From NCBI RefSeq assembly GCF_900114415.1, contig NZ_FOSZ01000001.1:1-64000 (forward strand): 64,000 nt of DNA, given 5' to 3'. The notes under the pieces are model-generated. The model ran no database searches, had not been told where the DNA came from, and worked only from the letters and a program-made list of their open reading frames with translations. A program made the position numbers and the translations under genes. Numbering within the stretch: position 1 is the first letter of the stretch; the number at the start of each line of letters is the position of its first letter. Positions 26,284-35,212 of the stretch are shown here, one piece after another. Origin of the DNA: Shimia haliotis. Its GTDB lineage: Bacteria > Pseudomonadota > Alphaproteobacteria > Rhodobacterales > Rhodobacteraceae.

Positions 26284-28470
26284 ATGCCCACTATGCACAG
26301 CCCTCAGCCGTTGACCCGTGATCTTGTGTTTGTAGGCGGCGGGCATGCTCATGCGCTGGCGTTGCGGATGTGGGGCATGAAGCCGCTTGCGGGCGCACGC
26401 TTGACGTTGATCAATCCGGGGCCGACGGCGCCTTATTCCGGTATGTTGCCTGGCCATATTGCAGGTCACTATACGCGGGACGATCTGGAAATCGATTTGG
26501 TTAAGCTGGCGCGGTTTGCCGGAGCGCGGCTGATCATGGCACCGGCCACGGCGATTGACCCGCAGGCCCGCACAATCACCGTTCAAGGGCGAGGCGAGAT
26601 CGGCTATGATGTTGCCTCTCTGGATGTTGGCATTCACGGCGAATTGCCCAATATCAAAGGGTTTTCCCAACATGGGGTCGGGGCCAAACCTCTGGATCGC
26701 TATGCGGCGCAATGGGCGTCGTTTCTGAACCGCGTTGAGGGCGCTCTCACACCAGAAGTGGTGGTGATCGGGGGCGGCATCGCTGGAGTAGAACTTGCCT
26801 TGGCAATGGCGCATGCGCTGAAGGCCAAAGGGGCGGTTCCCAAGGTCACGGTGCTTGAGGCCTCAGACGAAATCGCGCGCGAGGCGGCGGGGGCGGATGT
26901 GGCTTTGCGCAAGGCGATGGTGAAGCATGGGGTGAAAGTTGAGACAGGCGCGACCGTGGTCGAGGTGGCCGCGGATGGTGTGACCCTGTCGGACGGGCGG
27001 CGTGTGGCGAGCCAATTCACGGTGGCTGCCGCCGGCGGGTTTGCCCATCCGTGGCTGGCGCGCGCGCCCTTGCCGCTGACGGATCAGGGGTTCGTGCGGG
27101 TTGATGACCACCTGCGGGCCGAAGGATTTGACGATCTGTTTGCCGTTGGGGATTGCGCGGATATGGTCGGCAATCCACGTCCAAAGGCGGGGGTTTTCGC
27201 GGTGCGGGCTGCGCCGGTTCTGGCCCATAATTTGCGGGCGGCACTGACCGGCAAAAAATCGAAACCGTTCAAGCCGCAGGAGGACTATCTCAAGCTGATT
27301 TCCTTGGGAGGGAAGAAGGCGTTGGCGGCGAAGTTCGGACGCAGTTTCGCAGGCACTGGTGTCAAGGCACCGTTGTGGCGTTGGAAGGACCGGATCGACC
27401 GCAAGTTTATGCGCCAGTTTGACCGTTTTCCGGTGATGAAGGCCGCAGTCCCGCGCGAAGTAGCACTTGGGCAGCGGCTGGAGCAGCCTTTGTGCGGTGG
27501 CTGCGGCTCCAAGGTGGGGGCCGGGACATTGGCCAGTGCCTTGCAAGACGTGCCCCGTGTTGGTCGGGCGGATGTTCTCACGGGGCCGGGTGATGATGCG
27601 GCGGTGTTGCGGGTTGGCGGCGCAATCCAGGTGATGACCACCGACCATTTGCGCGCCTTTATCGACGATGCCGGCCTGATGGCGCGGATCACAGCCGTTC
27701 ATGCGCTGGGAGACATCTGGTCCATGGGCGCCGCGCCACAGGCCGCGCTTTTGTCGATCACTTTGCCGCGGATGGCAGAGTCGCTTCAGGCCCGCACGAT
27801 GGCGGAGATTTTGCGTGAGGCAGGGGATGTTCTGTCCGGCAGCGGGGCCGAGATTGTCGGCGGGCACTCCACGATGGGGGCGGAGCTGACCATGGGTCTC
27901 ACGCTGACCGGATTGCTGGATGGCGCGGCCATTTCCAACGCAGGCGCAAGGGCGGGGGATGCGCTGGTTCTGACGCGGCCGATCGGGTCGGGCACGGTTT
28001 TGGCGGCGGATATGCAGGCCCGCGCAGGCGGGCGCGATGTGGCGGCGATGTTGGCGACAATGGCCACACCTCAGGGGGACGCGGCAGCGGTTTTGCAGGA
28101 TGCGCATGCGATGACGGATGTGACCGGTTTCGGATTGGCAGGGCACTTGATGGCAATCTGCCGTGCATCAGAGGTGGCCGCGGAAATCGATCTGGATGCG
28201 GTGCCGGTTTACGCAGGGGCCGAGGCGTTGGCCGCAGGCGGTCATCGCAGCACGATTTATCAGAGCAACGCCGATGCCGCACCGGTATTTGGAAATCACA
28301 GCGCCAAGGCCGCGTTGCTGCATGATCCGCAAACGGCAGGCGGTCTGTTGGCAGCGGTTGCGGCAACAGAGGCCGAAGCGCTGGTCACGCAGCTGCGCGC
28401 GCTTGGCCATGAGGCAGCAGTGATCGGGCGGTTCAGCGGCGGGCCGGCGTCTATTGCTCTGAAGCAATGA
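26284..28470 (+). CDS. selD: Fusion of FAD/NAD(P) oxidoreductase and selenide, water dikinase
   Basis: A 728-residue two-part protein. Residues 1 to about 370 form a pyridine nucleotide-disulfide oxidoreductase resembling NADH dehydrogenase (VFVGGGHAHALAL, then VVVIGGGIAGVELALAMAHAL, then DDLFAVGDCADMV). From about residue 395 comes SelD, which uses ATP to make selenophosphate from selenide. Its active site is CGGCGSK with Cys407 and Lys410, so it is the Cys form, with no in-frame UGA. The oxidoreductase may supply reduced selenium. It converges with mnmH, overlapping by 20 nt at the 3' ends, and together they point to selenium for tRNA modification. Confidence 0.92.
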   Translation: MPTMHSPQPLTRDLVFVGGGHAHALALRMWGMKPLAGARLTLINPGPTAPYSGMLPGHIAGHYTRDDLEIDLVKLARFAGARLIMAPATAIDPQARTITVQGRGEIGYDVASLDVGIHGELPNIKGFSQHGVGAKPLDRYAAQWASFLNRVEGALTPEVVVIGGGIAGVELALAMAHALKAKGAVPKVTVLEASDEIAREAAGADVALRKAMVKHGVKVETGATVVEVAADGVTLSDGRRVASQFTVAAAGGFAHPWLARAPLPLTDQGFVRVDDHLRAEGFDDLFAVGDCADMVGNPRPKAGVFAVRAAPVLAHNLRAALTGKKSKPFKPQEDYLKLISLGGKKALAAKFGRSFAGTGVKAPLWRWKDRIDRKFMRQFDRFPVMKAAVPREVALGQRLEQPLCGGCGSKVGAGTLASALQDVPRVGRADVLTGPGDDAAVLRVGGAIQVMTTDHLRAFIDDAGLMARITAVHALGDIWSMGAAPQAALLSITLPRMAESLQARTMAEILREAGDVLSGSGAEIVGGHSTMGAELTMGLTLTGLLDGAAISNAGARAGDALVLTRPIGSGTVLAADMQARAGGRDVAAMLATMATPQGDAAAVLQDAHAMTDVTGFGLAGHLMAICRASEVAAEIDLDAVPVYAGAEALAAGGHRSTIYQSNADAAPVFGNHSAKAALLHDPQTAGGLLAAVAATEAEALVTQLRALGHEAAVIGRFSGGPASIALKQ

Positions 28471-29494
28471 TCCGCGCGGCGGTCTCAGTGAGGGTGGTCT
28501 CTGAAAGGTCAGGCAAATCCATCGGCTCCGCATCCGGCGCATGGGCGCGGGAAATGCGGGTGTAGCGCGGGTCGTAGTGGGTTTTGATGAGCTGCTCGGC
28601 AAGAGTTTCGAAGGTGCCCGCCGCGGCGAGTGCGCGCCAGTCGGCAACCTGCTCGTGGCCGTGGTAGCGGGCGAGTTGCTCCAGAACCGCATCCAGTTTA
28701 TCCGCGTCATCCAGCATGTCGGGATAGGCCGTCAGCAAGTGGTTTGTGCGCGCAGCAAGCGGCGCGGTAAGGCGTAGGTTAGGGGCCTGTATCATAGCCT
28801 GCCAAAGGGTAGGCGGAATGATCAGGCGGCCGATTTTGGAACTTTCGGCCTCCACATAGACTGGGCGGGTGGGGTCAAGACGAGCCATACCCATAGCAAG
28901 ACGGCTTTCAAAAGCTTTCTGGCTGGGCTGGCGGTCGCCCACGGACCCAAAGAGTGATCCGCGATGCTCTGCCATACCTTCGAGATCCAGCACCTGCGCA
29001 CCCTGTTGTGCGAGGTGATGCAGCAGGCGGGTTTTGGCGGTGCCGGTGCCGCCGTCAATCACCACAACGGGGCAGGGCATGTCGGAGCTGTATAGTGCGC
29101 GGGAGACAAGGCGGCGGTAGGCCTGATAGCCGCCCTCGACCGTGTCGGCACGCCAACCGATTTGTTTGAGGATGATGGCGACGGAGCCGGATCGTTGACC
29201 GCCGCGCCAGCAATAGACCAGCGGCTTCCAAGCGCCCTCTCGGTCTGCGAGCGGGCCTTCGAGATGGTGCGCCATGTTGCGAGAAACGATGGCGGCACCG
29301 ATTTTGCGGGCTTTGAACGGGTCTTCCTGAACGTAGATCGTGCCGACGCGCGCGCGTTCGTCGTTGCTCATGGCGGGAAGATTGATGGCGCCGGGAATGT
29401 GGTCTTCGGCGAACTCGGCAGGGGAGCGCACATCGATGATCTCGTCAAAAGGCAGCTTTGCCAGATCGGCAAGTTTGGTCAGCGCGAAGGGCAT
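28451..29494 (-). CDS. mnmH: tRNA 2-selenouridine synthase
   Basis: A 347-residue enzyme (also called SelU/YbbB) that replaces sulfur with selenium in 2-thiouridine at the wobble base of tRNAs for Lys, Glu and Gln, using selenophosphate and geranyl diphosphate. The N-terminal rhodanese domain has the catalytic Cys95 in VYCWRGGQRSG. The C-terminal P-loop domain has GGTGTAKT at 148-155 and EAESSKIG further on. It faces selD, the source of selenophosphate, with a 20-nt overlap. Confidence 0.94.
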   Translation of the reverse strand: MPFALTKLADLAKLPFDEIIDVRSPAEFAEDHIPGAINLPAMSNDERARVGTIYVQEDPFKARKIGAAIVSRNMAHHLEGPLADREGAWKPLVYCWRGGQRSGSVAIILKQIGWRADTVEGGYQAYRRLVSRALYSSDMPCPVVVIDGGTGTAKTRLLHHLAQQGAQVLDLEGMAEHRGSLFGSVGDRQPSQKAFESRLAMGMARLDPTRPVYVEAESSKIGRLIIPPTLWQAMIQAPNLRLTAPLAARTNHLLTAYPDMLDDADKLDAVLEQLARYHGHEQVADWRALAAAGTFETLAEQLIKTHYDPRYTRISRAHAPDAEPMDLPDLSETTLTETAARIIASEQ

Positions 29495-29592
29495 CAGCAG
29501 GCGTCCGGTTGGAAACGTTGGCCTTGGTATAGTGGATTGCGGCGGAAGGGGAAGGGGCGGAGGCTTTCTCTGTTGCGCCGGCTTCTTGCATG

Positions 29593-29628
29593 GGCTGCGC
29601 CTGATCCCCCTTTAGGGAAGGCGCAGCC
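29593..29628. terminator. Hairpin between paaZ and mnmH
   Basis: GGCTGCGCC (29593-29601) and GGCGCAGCC (29620-29628) are perfect 9-bp arms enclosing a TCCC/GGGA inner pair. It lies 7 nt beyond the paaZ stop (paaZ runs on the minus strand). T-residues follow on the plus strand only, so minus-strand termination is plausible but not certain. Confidence 0.5.
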
Positions 29629-29634
29629 TTTGAT

Positions 29635-31665
29635 TTAGAACGCGTTCATGGTCAGAAGTTCGTATTCCGCGACCTGTTCGTCGTCCTGATTTGTCAGGGT
29701 AACGTGCCAGCGGACCTCGCCGTATTCGTCGTTGCGCTTGGTCTTTTTCTTCACCGTCAGGCGGACCTTGATGGCGTCGCCGGCTGAGACCGGTTTCATA
29801 AAGCGCAGGCCGTCCAGGCCGGTGTTGGCCAGAACCGGCCCTTCGTTGGGCTCCACAAAGAGACCCGCGGCAAAGGACAGCAGCAGATAGCCGTGCGCGA
29901 CGCGGCCCGGGAAGAAGGGGTTCCGCTTGGCAGCAGCGTCGTCCATGTGGGCATAGAACGTGTCGCCGGTGAAATTGGCGAAATGTTCGATGTCCTCTAG
30001 CGTCACTGTGCGCGACGCGGTGTGGAGCGTTTCCCCCACGGCCAGCTCGCCGAATTTGCGGGTGAAGGGATGTTCGCCTGCGTCGATCTCGGTCGCTCCC
30101 GCCACCCATTGGCCAGTGACGCCGGTCAGGATGTCGGGGCTGCCTTGGATGGCTGTGCGCTGCATGAAGTGTTTCACCGCGCGGATACCGCCGAGTTCCT
30201 CGCCGCCGCCAGCGCGCCCGGGGCCGCCATGCACCATATGGGGCAGGGGGGAGCCGTGACCGGTGCTTTCTTTCATGCTGTCGCGGTTGTTGAAATAGAT
30301 CCGCCCGTGGAAGGCGCCTGCGCCCAAGGCGACCTCGCGGGCGACCTCGGTGTCGTGCGTGATGACGGAGGCCACAAGCGAGCCCATACCGCGATTGGCC
30401 AGTGCAATAGCGTGATCAACGTCGCGATAGCTCATGACGGTGCTGACAGGGCCGAACGCCTCGGTGTCGTGCACGGCGGAGGCGGTGTCGGGGCTGTCGC
30501 AGTAAAACAGCATCGGCGGGACAAAGGCGCCTTTTTCAGGATCAGCGCCCTCGACCGCGAAATCGTCAGGATCGCCAAAGACGCGCGTGGCCTCGGTCGC
30601 GAGGTGGGCGGCTTTTTCAAGCACGTCGCGTTTTTGGCCGGCGGAAACCAGAGCCCCCATGCGTGTGGTTTCAAGGCGGGGATCGCCGATGGCGGTTTTC
30701 GCAAGGCGGGCGGAGAGCGCGTCAATCACGGCCTCGGTGACGGAGGCTGGTGTGATGATGCGGCGAATGGCGGTGCATTTCTGGCCCGCTTTGGTTGTCA
30801 TCTCGCGGCTGACTTCTTTGATAAAGAGTTCAAATTCCGGCGTATCCGGCGTTGCGTCTGGGCCGAGGATGGAGCAGTTGAGGCTGTCGGCCTCGGCCGT
30901 AAAACGCACGGAGTTGCCGAGGATTTTTGGATTAGAGCGCAGTTTCAGCGCGGTGTCGGCAGAGCCTGTGAAAGCCACGGCATCCTGACAGGTCAGATGA
31001 TCGAGCATGTCGCCAAGCCCGCCTGAGACAAGTTGCAATGCGCCGTCTGGCAGGATGTTGCTCTCGACCATGATTTTCACTGCGAGTTCTGTGACATAGC
31101 ACGATGACGTCGCCGGTTTGACAATGGCCGGAACACCCGCAAGCAACGTGGGAGCGAGTTTTTCCAACATGCCCCAGACCGGAAAGTTGAAGGCGTTGAT
31201 GTGTACCGCGACGCCTTGCAGGGGGGTGCAGATGTGCTGGCCCAAGAAGGTGCCGTTGCGCGAGAGGTGCTCGATTTCGCCGTCCACAAAGACTTGGCTG
31301 TCGGGCATCTCCTTGCGGCCTTTAGAGGCAAAAACCAGCATGGTGCCGATGCCGCCATCGATGTCGATCGCGTGATCTGCCTGTGTCGCACCGGTATTAA
31401 AGGAAAGCTCGTAGAGCGCGTCGCGGTGTTCGCGCAGGTGCAGCGCCAGTGCTTTGAGCATGCGGGCGCGGTCGTGGAAGGTCATGCGGCGCAAGGCTGG
31501 CCCGCCCACGTCACGCGCATAGGCCAGCATGCCTTGCACATCGAGCGCATCGTTGCCTGCGCTGGCGATCACATCGCCGGTGATGGCCGAGGCGATGTTG
31601 CGCGCCCCTGCGCCCGGGGCGACCCATGCGCCCTTGGCAAAACTGGAAACATTTTGAATGGTCAT
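29635..31665 (-). CDS. paaZ: Oxepin-CoA hydrolase / 3-oxo-5,6-dehydrosuberyl-CoA semialdehyde dehydrogenase
   Basis: A 676-residue bifunctional ring-opening enzyme of phenylacetate catabolism. The N-terminal aldehyde dehydrogenase domain (to about residue 520) has Glu258 in FTAEADSLN and the catalytic Cys297 in GQKCTAIRR, so both dehydrogenase residues are intact. The C-terminal MaoC-like hydratase domain (from about 535) has DDAAAKRNPFFPGRVAHGYL. ATG at 31665 follows GGGGAG; a longer frame would run into the TetR operator. It is divergent from paaI-paaK-paaR. Confidence 0.95.
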   Translation of the reverse strand: MTIQNVSSFAKGAWVAPGAGARNIASAITGDVIASAGNDALDVQGMLAYARDVGGPALRRMTFHDRARMLKALALHLREHRDALYELSFNTGATQADHAIDIDGGIGTMLVFASKGRKEMPDSQVFVDGEIEHLSRNGTFLGQHICTPLQGVAVHINAFNFPVWGMLEKLAPTLLAGVPAIVKPATSSCYVTELAVKIMVESNILPDGALQLVSGGLGDMLDHLTCQDAVAFTGSADTALKLRSNPKILGNSVRFTAEADSLNCSILGPDATPDTPEFELFIKEVSREMTTKAGQKCTAIRRIITPASVTEAVIDALSARLAKTAIGDPRLETTRMGALVSAGQKRDVLEKAAHLATEATRVFGDPDDFAVEGADPEKGAFVPPMLFYCDSPDTASAVHDTEAFGPVSTVMSYRDVDHAIALANRGMGSLVASVITHDTEVAREVALGAGAFHGRIYFNNRDSMKESTGHGSPLPHMVHGGPGRAGGGEELGGIRAVKHFMQRTAIQGSPDILTGVTGQWVAGATEIDAGEHPFTRKFGELAVGETLHTASRTVTLEDIEHFANFTGDTFYAHMDDAAAKRNPFFPGRVAHGYLLLSFAAGLFVEPNEGPVLANTGLDGLRFMKPVSAGDAIKVRLTVKKKTKRNDEYGEVRWHVTLTNQDDEQVAEYELLTMNAF

Positions 31666-31707
31666 GACGTGCTCTCCCCTTGACGACTCGGCCGTGTTGC
31701 GCATTTA

Positions 31708-31727
31708 TTGACCAACCGGTCGGTCAA
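31708..31727. promoter_or_regulatory. TetR-type operator between paaZ and paaI (likely PaaR site)
   Basis: TTGACCAACCGGTCGGTCAA is a near-perfect 20-bp palindrome around ACCGGT, differing from its reverse complement at one symmetric pair. It lies 43 nt upstream of the paaZ start and 36 nt before paaI. The TetR-family PaaR gene in the same cluster is the natural candidate to bind it. Confidence 0.75.
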
Positions 31728-31762
31728 TGCAAGTGGACGGACGGTGGTGATTGGAGGATAGC

Positions 31763-32197
31763 ATGGCAGAGATGACGGCGCAGGAACGGGCGGAGAAATC
31801 TGCCGAGGCGATGTGGGGTCCGGATCAAGCAAGCCAGTTTCTGGGCATGCAGATTGCCGAGATCGGCGAAGGCACGGCAACCCTGACGATGACCGTGCGG
31901 CCTGAGTTTTGCAACGGGCACGGCATCTGTCACGGCGGGCTGACGTTCACGCTGGCAGACAGCGCGTTTGCCTTTGCCTGCAACAGCCGCAACCAAGCCA
32001 CCGTGGCGCAGCACAACCAGATCAGCTATCTCGCACCCGGGCGCGAAGGCGATGTTCTGACAGCTCATGCTCGTGAAGTGAGCCTAAGCGGCAGAAGCGG
32101 GCTTTATGATGTGACGGTGACCAATCAGGATGCTGTTGTGATTGCGGAATTCCGCGGCGCGAGCCGCGCGATCCGTGGTCATTTGTTTGAAGAATAA
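31763..32197 (+). CDS. paaI: Hydroxyphenylacetyl-CoA thioesterase
   Basis: A 144-residue hot-dog-fold thioesterase of the PaaI family, thought to release CoA from dead-end ring-hydroxylated phenylacetyl-CoA products. The family signature GHGICHGGLTFTLADSAFAF is present at about residues 52-71, including the catalytic Asp. ATG at 31763 follows GGAGG by 5 nt. It leads paaI-paaK-paaR. Confidence 0.93.
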   Translation: MAEMTAQERAEKSAEAMWGPDQASQFLGMQIAEIGEGTATLTMTVRPEFCNGHGICHGGLTFTLADSAFAFACNSRNQATVAQHNQISYLAPGREGDVLTAHAREVSLSGRSGLYDVTVTNQDAVVIAEFRGASRAIRGHLFEE

Positions 32198-32225
32198 GAC
32201 GCAGAACTGGGGGAGGAGTGCGCCA

Positions 32226-33539
32226 ATGAAAGATCTTACACCACGGCGCGAGGAGCTGGATCCGATCGAGATCGCCTCGGTGGACGAAATTCGCGGACTT
32301 CAGCTTGAGCGGCTGAAATGGTCTCTGCGTCATGCCTATGACAACGTGCCCATGTACAAACAGCGGTTTGACGAGGCAGGGGTGCATCCCGATGACCTCA
32401 CTTCGCTGGCTGATCTCGCGAAATTCCCATTTACCTACAAAGATGATTTGCGGGCGAATTATCCGTTTGGGCTGTTTGCTGTGCCGCGCGAGAAAATCAT
32501 GCGCCTGCATGCGTCCTCCGGCACCACCGGCAAGCCGACGGTTGTGGGGTATACGGCGAAGGACATCGATAACTGGGCCGATCTGGTGGCGCGCAGCCTG
32601 CGTGCGAGCGGCCTGCGGGCCGGTGACATTGTTCACAACGCCTATGGGTATGGTCTGTTTACGGGTGGGCTTGGCGCGCACTACGGGATTGAACGCCTTG
32701 GTGCGACCGTTGTGCCGATGTCGGGTGGGCAAACCGAGAAACAGGTGGGCCTGATCACGGATTTCCAGCCTGACGGGATCATGGTGACGCCGTCCTATAT
32801 GCTCAATATTCTGGAAGCCTTTCACAAGGCTGGTATCGATCCGCGTGAAACCTCATTGTCGGTGGGTGTCTTTGGGGCCGAACCGTGGACCGACAGTATG
32901 CGCCGCGAGGTTGAGGCGGCTTTTGACATGCATGCGGTGGATATTTACGGCCTGAGCGAGATCATGGGGCCAGGGGTGGCGAACGAATGCGTTGAAACCA
33001 AGGACGGGCCGGTGATCTGGGAAGACCATTTCTATCCCGAGATCATTGATCCGGTGACTGGGGAGGTTGTGGAAGACGGGCAGGAAGGGGAATTGGTGTT
33101 CACCACCCTGACCAAAGAAGGCCTGCCAATGATCCGCTATCGCACGCGCGACCTAACCAAACTGTTGCCTGGAACGGCGCGGTCGATGCGGCGGATGGCC
33201 AAAATCACAGGGCGGTCTGACGATATGATCATCCTGCGCGGAGTGAACGTTTTTCCCAGTCAGGTGGAGGAACAGGTTCTGGCGACAGGGGGGCTTGCGC
33301 CGTACTATCAGATCGAGCTTTTCAAGTCCGGACACATGGATGCGATGCGGATTCATGTGGAAGCCATGCCAGATGCGATGGATAATCTGTCAAAAACCGC
33401 AGCAGCGCGGATGTTAAGCAAACGCATTAAAGATATCGTAGGTATTTCCACCGAAATCATCGTGGGAGACTCGGGTGATGTCGAACGCAGTCAGGGCAAG
33501 GCCCGGCGAGTCGTCGACAACCGGGATGTCGAACAGTGA
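32226..33539 (+). CDS. paaK: Phenylacetate-CoA ligase
   Basis: A 437-residue ANL-superfamily enzyme that activates phenylacetate to phenylacetyl-CoA with ATP, the first step of the pathway. The AMP-binding motif SSGTTGKPTVVGYT and the adenylation core YGLSEIMGPGVA are present, followed by the C-terminal swivel domain with RSDDMIILRGVNVFPSQVE. ATG at 32226 follows GGGGGAGGAG. It sits between paaI and paaR. Confidence 0.95.
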   Translation: MKDLTPRREELDPIEIASVDEIRGLQLERLKWSLRHAYDNVPMYKQRFDEAGVHPDDLTSLADLAKFPFTYKDDLRANYPFGLFAVPREKIMRLHASSGTTGKPTVVGYTAKDIDNWADLVARSLRASGLRAGDIVHNAYGYGLFTGGLGAHYGIERLGATVVPMSGGQTEKQVGLITDFQPDGIMVTPSYMLNILEAFHKAGIDPRETSLSVGVFGAEPWTDSMRREVEAAFDMHAVDIYGLSEIMGPGVANECVETKDGPVIWEDHFYPEIIDPVTGEVVEDGQEGELVFTTLTKEGLPMIRYRTRDLTKLLPGTARSMRRMAKITGRSDDMIILRGVNVFPSQVEEQVLATGGLAPYYQIELFKSGHMDAMRIHVEAMPDAMDNLSKTAAARMLSKRIKDIVGISTEIIVGDSGDVERSQGKARRVVDNRDVEQ

Positions 33540-33554
33540 AATAAGGAGCGAATT

Positions 33555-34151
33555 GTGGCGCGGACTATTGCAAAAGACCACGATCAAAAGCGCAGCCATA
33601 TTCTGGACACTGCGGCCAAACTGTTTGCGACTGAAGGGTACGATCGTGTTTCGATGGTCAAGCTGGCTGAGGCCTGTGGGATCTCGAAGGCGAACATCTA
33701 TCATTACTATGGCAGCAAGGAAGCGATCCTGTTTGACGCGCTTGAGACATACCTCGTCGGGCTCAGGGATCGCATCTGCGCGCTGGAGCTGTCTGAATTG
33801 GCGCCTGAAGAAGCGCTCTATCATGTGGTGCGGGAAATTCTGTTGGCCTATGAGGGCTCAGATGAAATTCACAGGGTTCAGACCAATAATCTTAGCAGCC
33901 TTAGCATCGAGCAGCAGGGTCTTCTGAAGTCGGTGCAGCGCGATCTTGTAGCCTTTGTCAACGACGTGGTGGAACGCAACGGCCAGAATGTCTTGGTGCA
34001 TGATCAGGTCAAGCTGCGGGGCATCACGATGTCGATTTTCGGTATGCTCAATACCTATTACCTTTGGCAGCAGGGCGCGTCGCGCAAAGACCGCGAGGGC
34101 TATGCGCTTTTGGTCACGGATCTGGTTTTGCGGGGCATTCGCGGACTGTAA
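33555..34151 (+). CDS. paaR: TetR-family regulator of phenylacetate genes
   Basis: A 198-residue TetR regulator. The N-terminal helix-turn-helix is seen in SMVKLAEACGISKANIYHYYGSK (about residues 33-55), and the C-terminal helical ligand domain follows. Members of this branch repress paa genes and are released by phenylacetyl-CoA. GTG start at 33555 follows AAGGAG by 6 nt. The near-perfect dyad upstream of paaI/paaZ is its probable operator. Confidence 0.85.
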   Translation: MARTIAKDHDQKRSHILDTAAKLFATEGYDRVSMVKLAEACGISKANIYHYYGSKEAILFDALETYLVGLRDRICALELSELAPEEALYHVVREILLAYEGSDEIHRVQTNNLSSLSIEQQGLLKSVQRDLVAFVNDVVERNGQNVLVHDQVKLRGITMSIFGMLNTYYLWQQGASRKDREGYALLVTDLVLRGIRGL

Positions 34152-34193
34152 CGGGCCTGAGGCGTGCAGGACGTGTGACCGCCACGATCAGCT

Positions 34194-34616
34194 TCAGGCG
34201 CGCGCGTGGGGCGGTGGAAAAACCGTGTCGTAGGTCCAATTGAAGATATAGGCGTAGATCACAAAGAAGATCGACAGGCCGACGTCGAGCACGAAAGCGT
34301 GCCACAGCGAAATCTCGAGCCACCAGACCGCCAGCAGGGTGCCTGCGATCAGCAGACCGACCTCAAACAAGATGGCATGCGCAACGCGTAGCAACGGTGT
34401 ACGCGGTGCGAAATTGCGAACACGCCTGTCCCAAAGGTCAAAAAGCCAGTTGTAAATCAGGTTCCACAACATCGCCAAGAGGCTCATCATGAGACCAAAG
34501 GCGCCGAACATTTTCACGTCGAATTCGGAAAACAGCGTCGCGCCCGCAACCAGCAGGAACAGCGCGATGCCTTCAAACAGGACCATATGACGGATGCGAT
34601 CTGCAAAGGTGCGCAT
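34194..34616 (-). CDS. PACE-family multidrug/biocide efflux transporter
   Basis: A 140-residue protein with four hydrophobic helices in two bacterial transmembrane pair domains, the PACE family layout. Glu15 in MVLFEGIALFL matches the membrane-embedded glutamate needed for chlorhexidine binding in AceI. It exports biocides or natural polyamine-like compounds from the cytoplasm using the proton gradient. It lies between the two arms of the paa cluster, convergent with paaR, with no obvious functional tie. Confidence 0.88.
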   Translation of the reverse strand: MRTFADRIRHMVLFEGIALFLLVAGATLFSEFDVKMFGAFGLMMSLLAMLWNLIYNWLFDLWDRRVRNFAPRTPLLRVAHAILFEVGLLIAGTLLAVWWLEISLWHAFVLDVGLSIFFVIYAYIFNWTYDTVFPPPHARA

Positions 34617-34809
34617 GTGACGGGACTTTCGTTGAGCTTGCCGGAGGGCACGGGCGTGGAGTGCGCCCTAAATTGAGCGGGATCAGACGAAAGGCAAGCC
34701 TGTCGCGCAGGATTTTCTTCCTTGCGGAGCGGCAGGTGGGGAAAATCGCCTTTGCCAGAAAGGCTTTGCAGCGTTATTTTGCGCTATTGATACAATTTAT
34801 GGTGTTATT

Positions 34810-35205
34810 ATGGTTTTTAGGAACATGGCAGTATTTGCTGTCGCGCTGGGCTGTTTGAGCCCCGCTGTGGCCAAAGCGGACCCGTCATTCGGGTTTGGTA
34901 TCAGCTATACTTTTGATGGTGACGTGGCATTTGGCGTGAGGGTGTTTTCCGATGATCGCGCGGAGCGTGGTGCACTGTCTCTTGGGCTTGATTACAAATT
35001 CCGCAGCAAAGGTTGGCGGCCAAACGTCGGCGCCGCTTATCTGGATGAAGATTTCTTTGTGGATCTCAGTCTGGGTTATGACTTCAATACGCAGGGGCTG
35101 GATTTTGGCGCGGGTCTTGGATTGACCAGCAACGTCAACGCACCAGGTACCGCAGGTGCAACCGTGGTGCCAAGCCCGGGGCCTGGCACCGACGCGGGTT
35201 TCTAG
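34810..35205 (+). CDS. Small exported protein, possibly beta-barrel-like, unknown function
   Basis: A 131-residue protein with a Sec signal peptide (MAVFAVALGCLSPAVAKA) and alternating polar/aromatic strands (FGFGISYTFDGDVAFGVRVF, LSLGLDYKF, FVDLSLGYDF, LDFGAGLGL), a pattern of outer-membrane beta strands, followed by a Gly/Pro/Ala-rich tail. It is too short for a standard barrel. ATG at 34810 and ATG at 34825 are both possible starts; no ribosome-binding site is clear. It lies within the paa cluster, tail-to-tail with paaE. Confidence 0.6.
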   Translation: MVFRNMAVFAVALGCLSPAVAKADPSFGFGISYTFDGDVAFGVRVFSDDRAERGALSLGLDYKFRSKGWRPNVGAAYLDEDFFVDLSLGYDFNTQGLDFGAGLGLTSNVNAPGTAGATVVPSPGPGTDAGF

Positions 35206-35212
35206 GGCGCGG

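Noticed and set aside
26284-28470. Selenocysteine form of SelD
   Set aside because: The active site reads CGGCGSK with Cys407 and there is no in-frame UGA.
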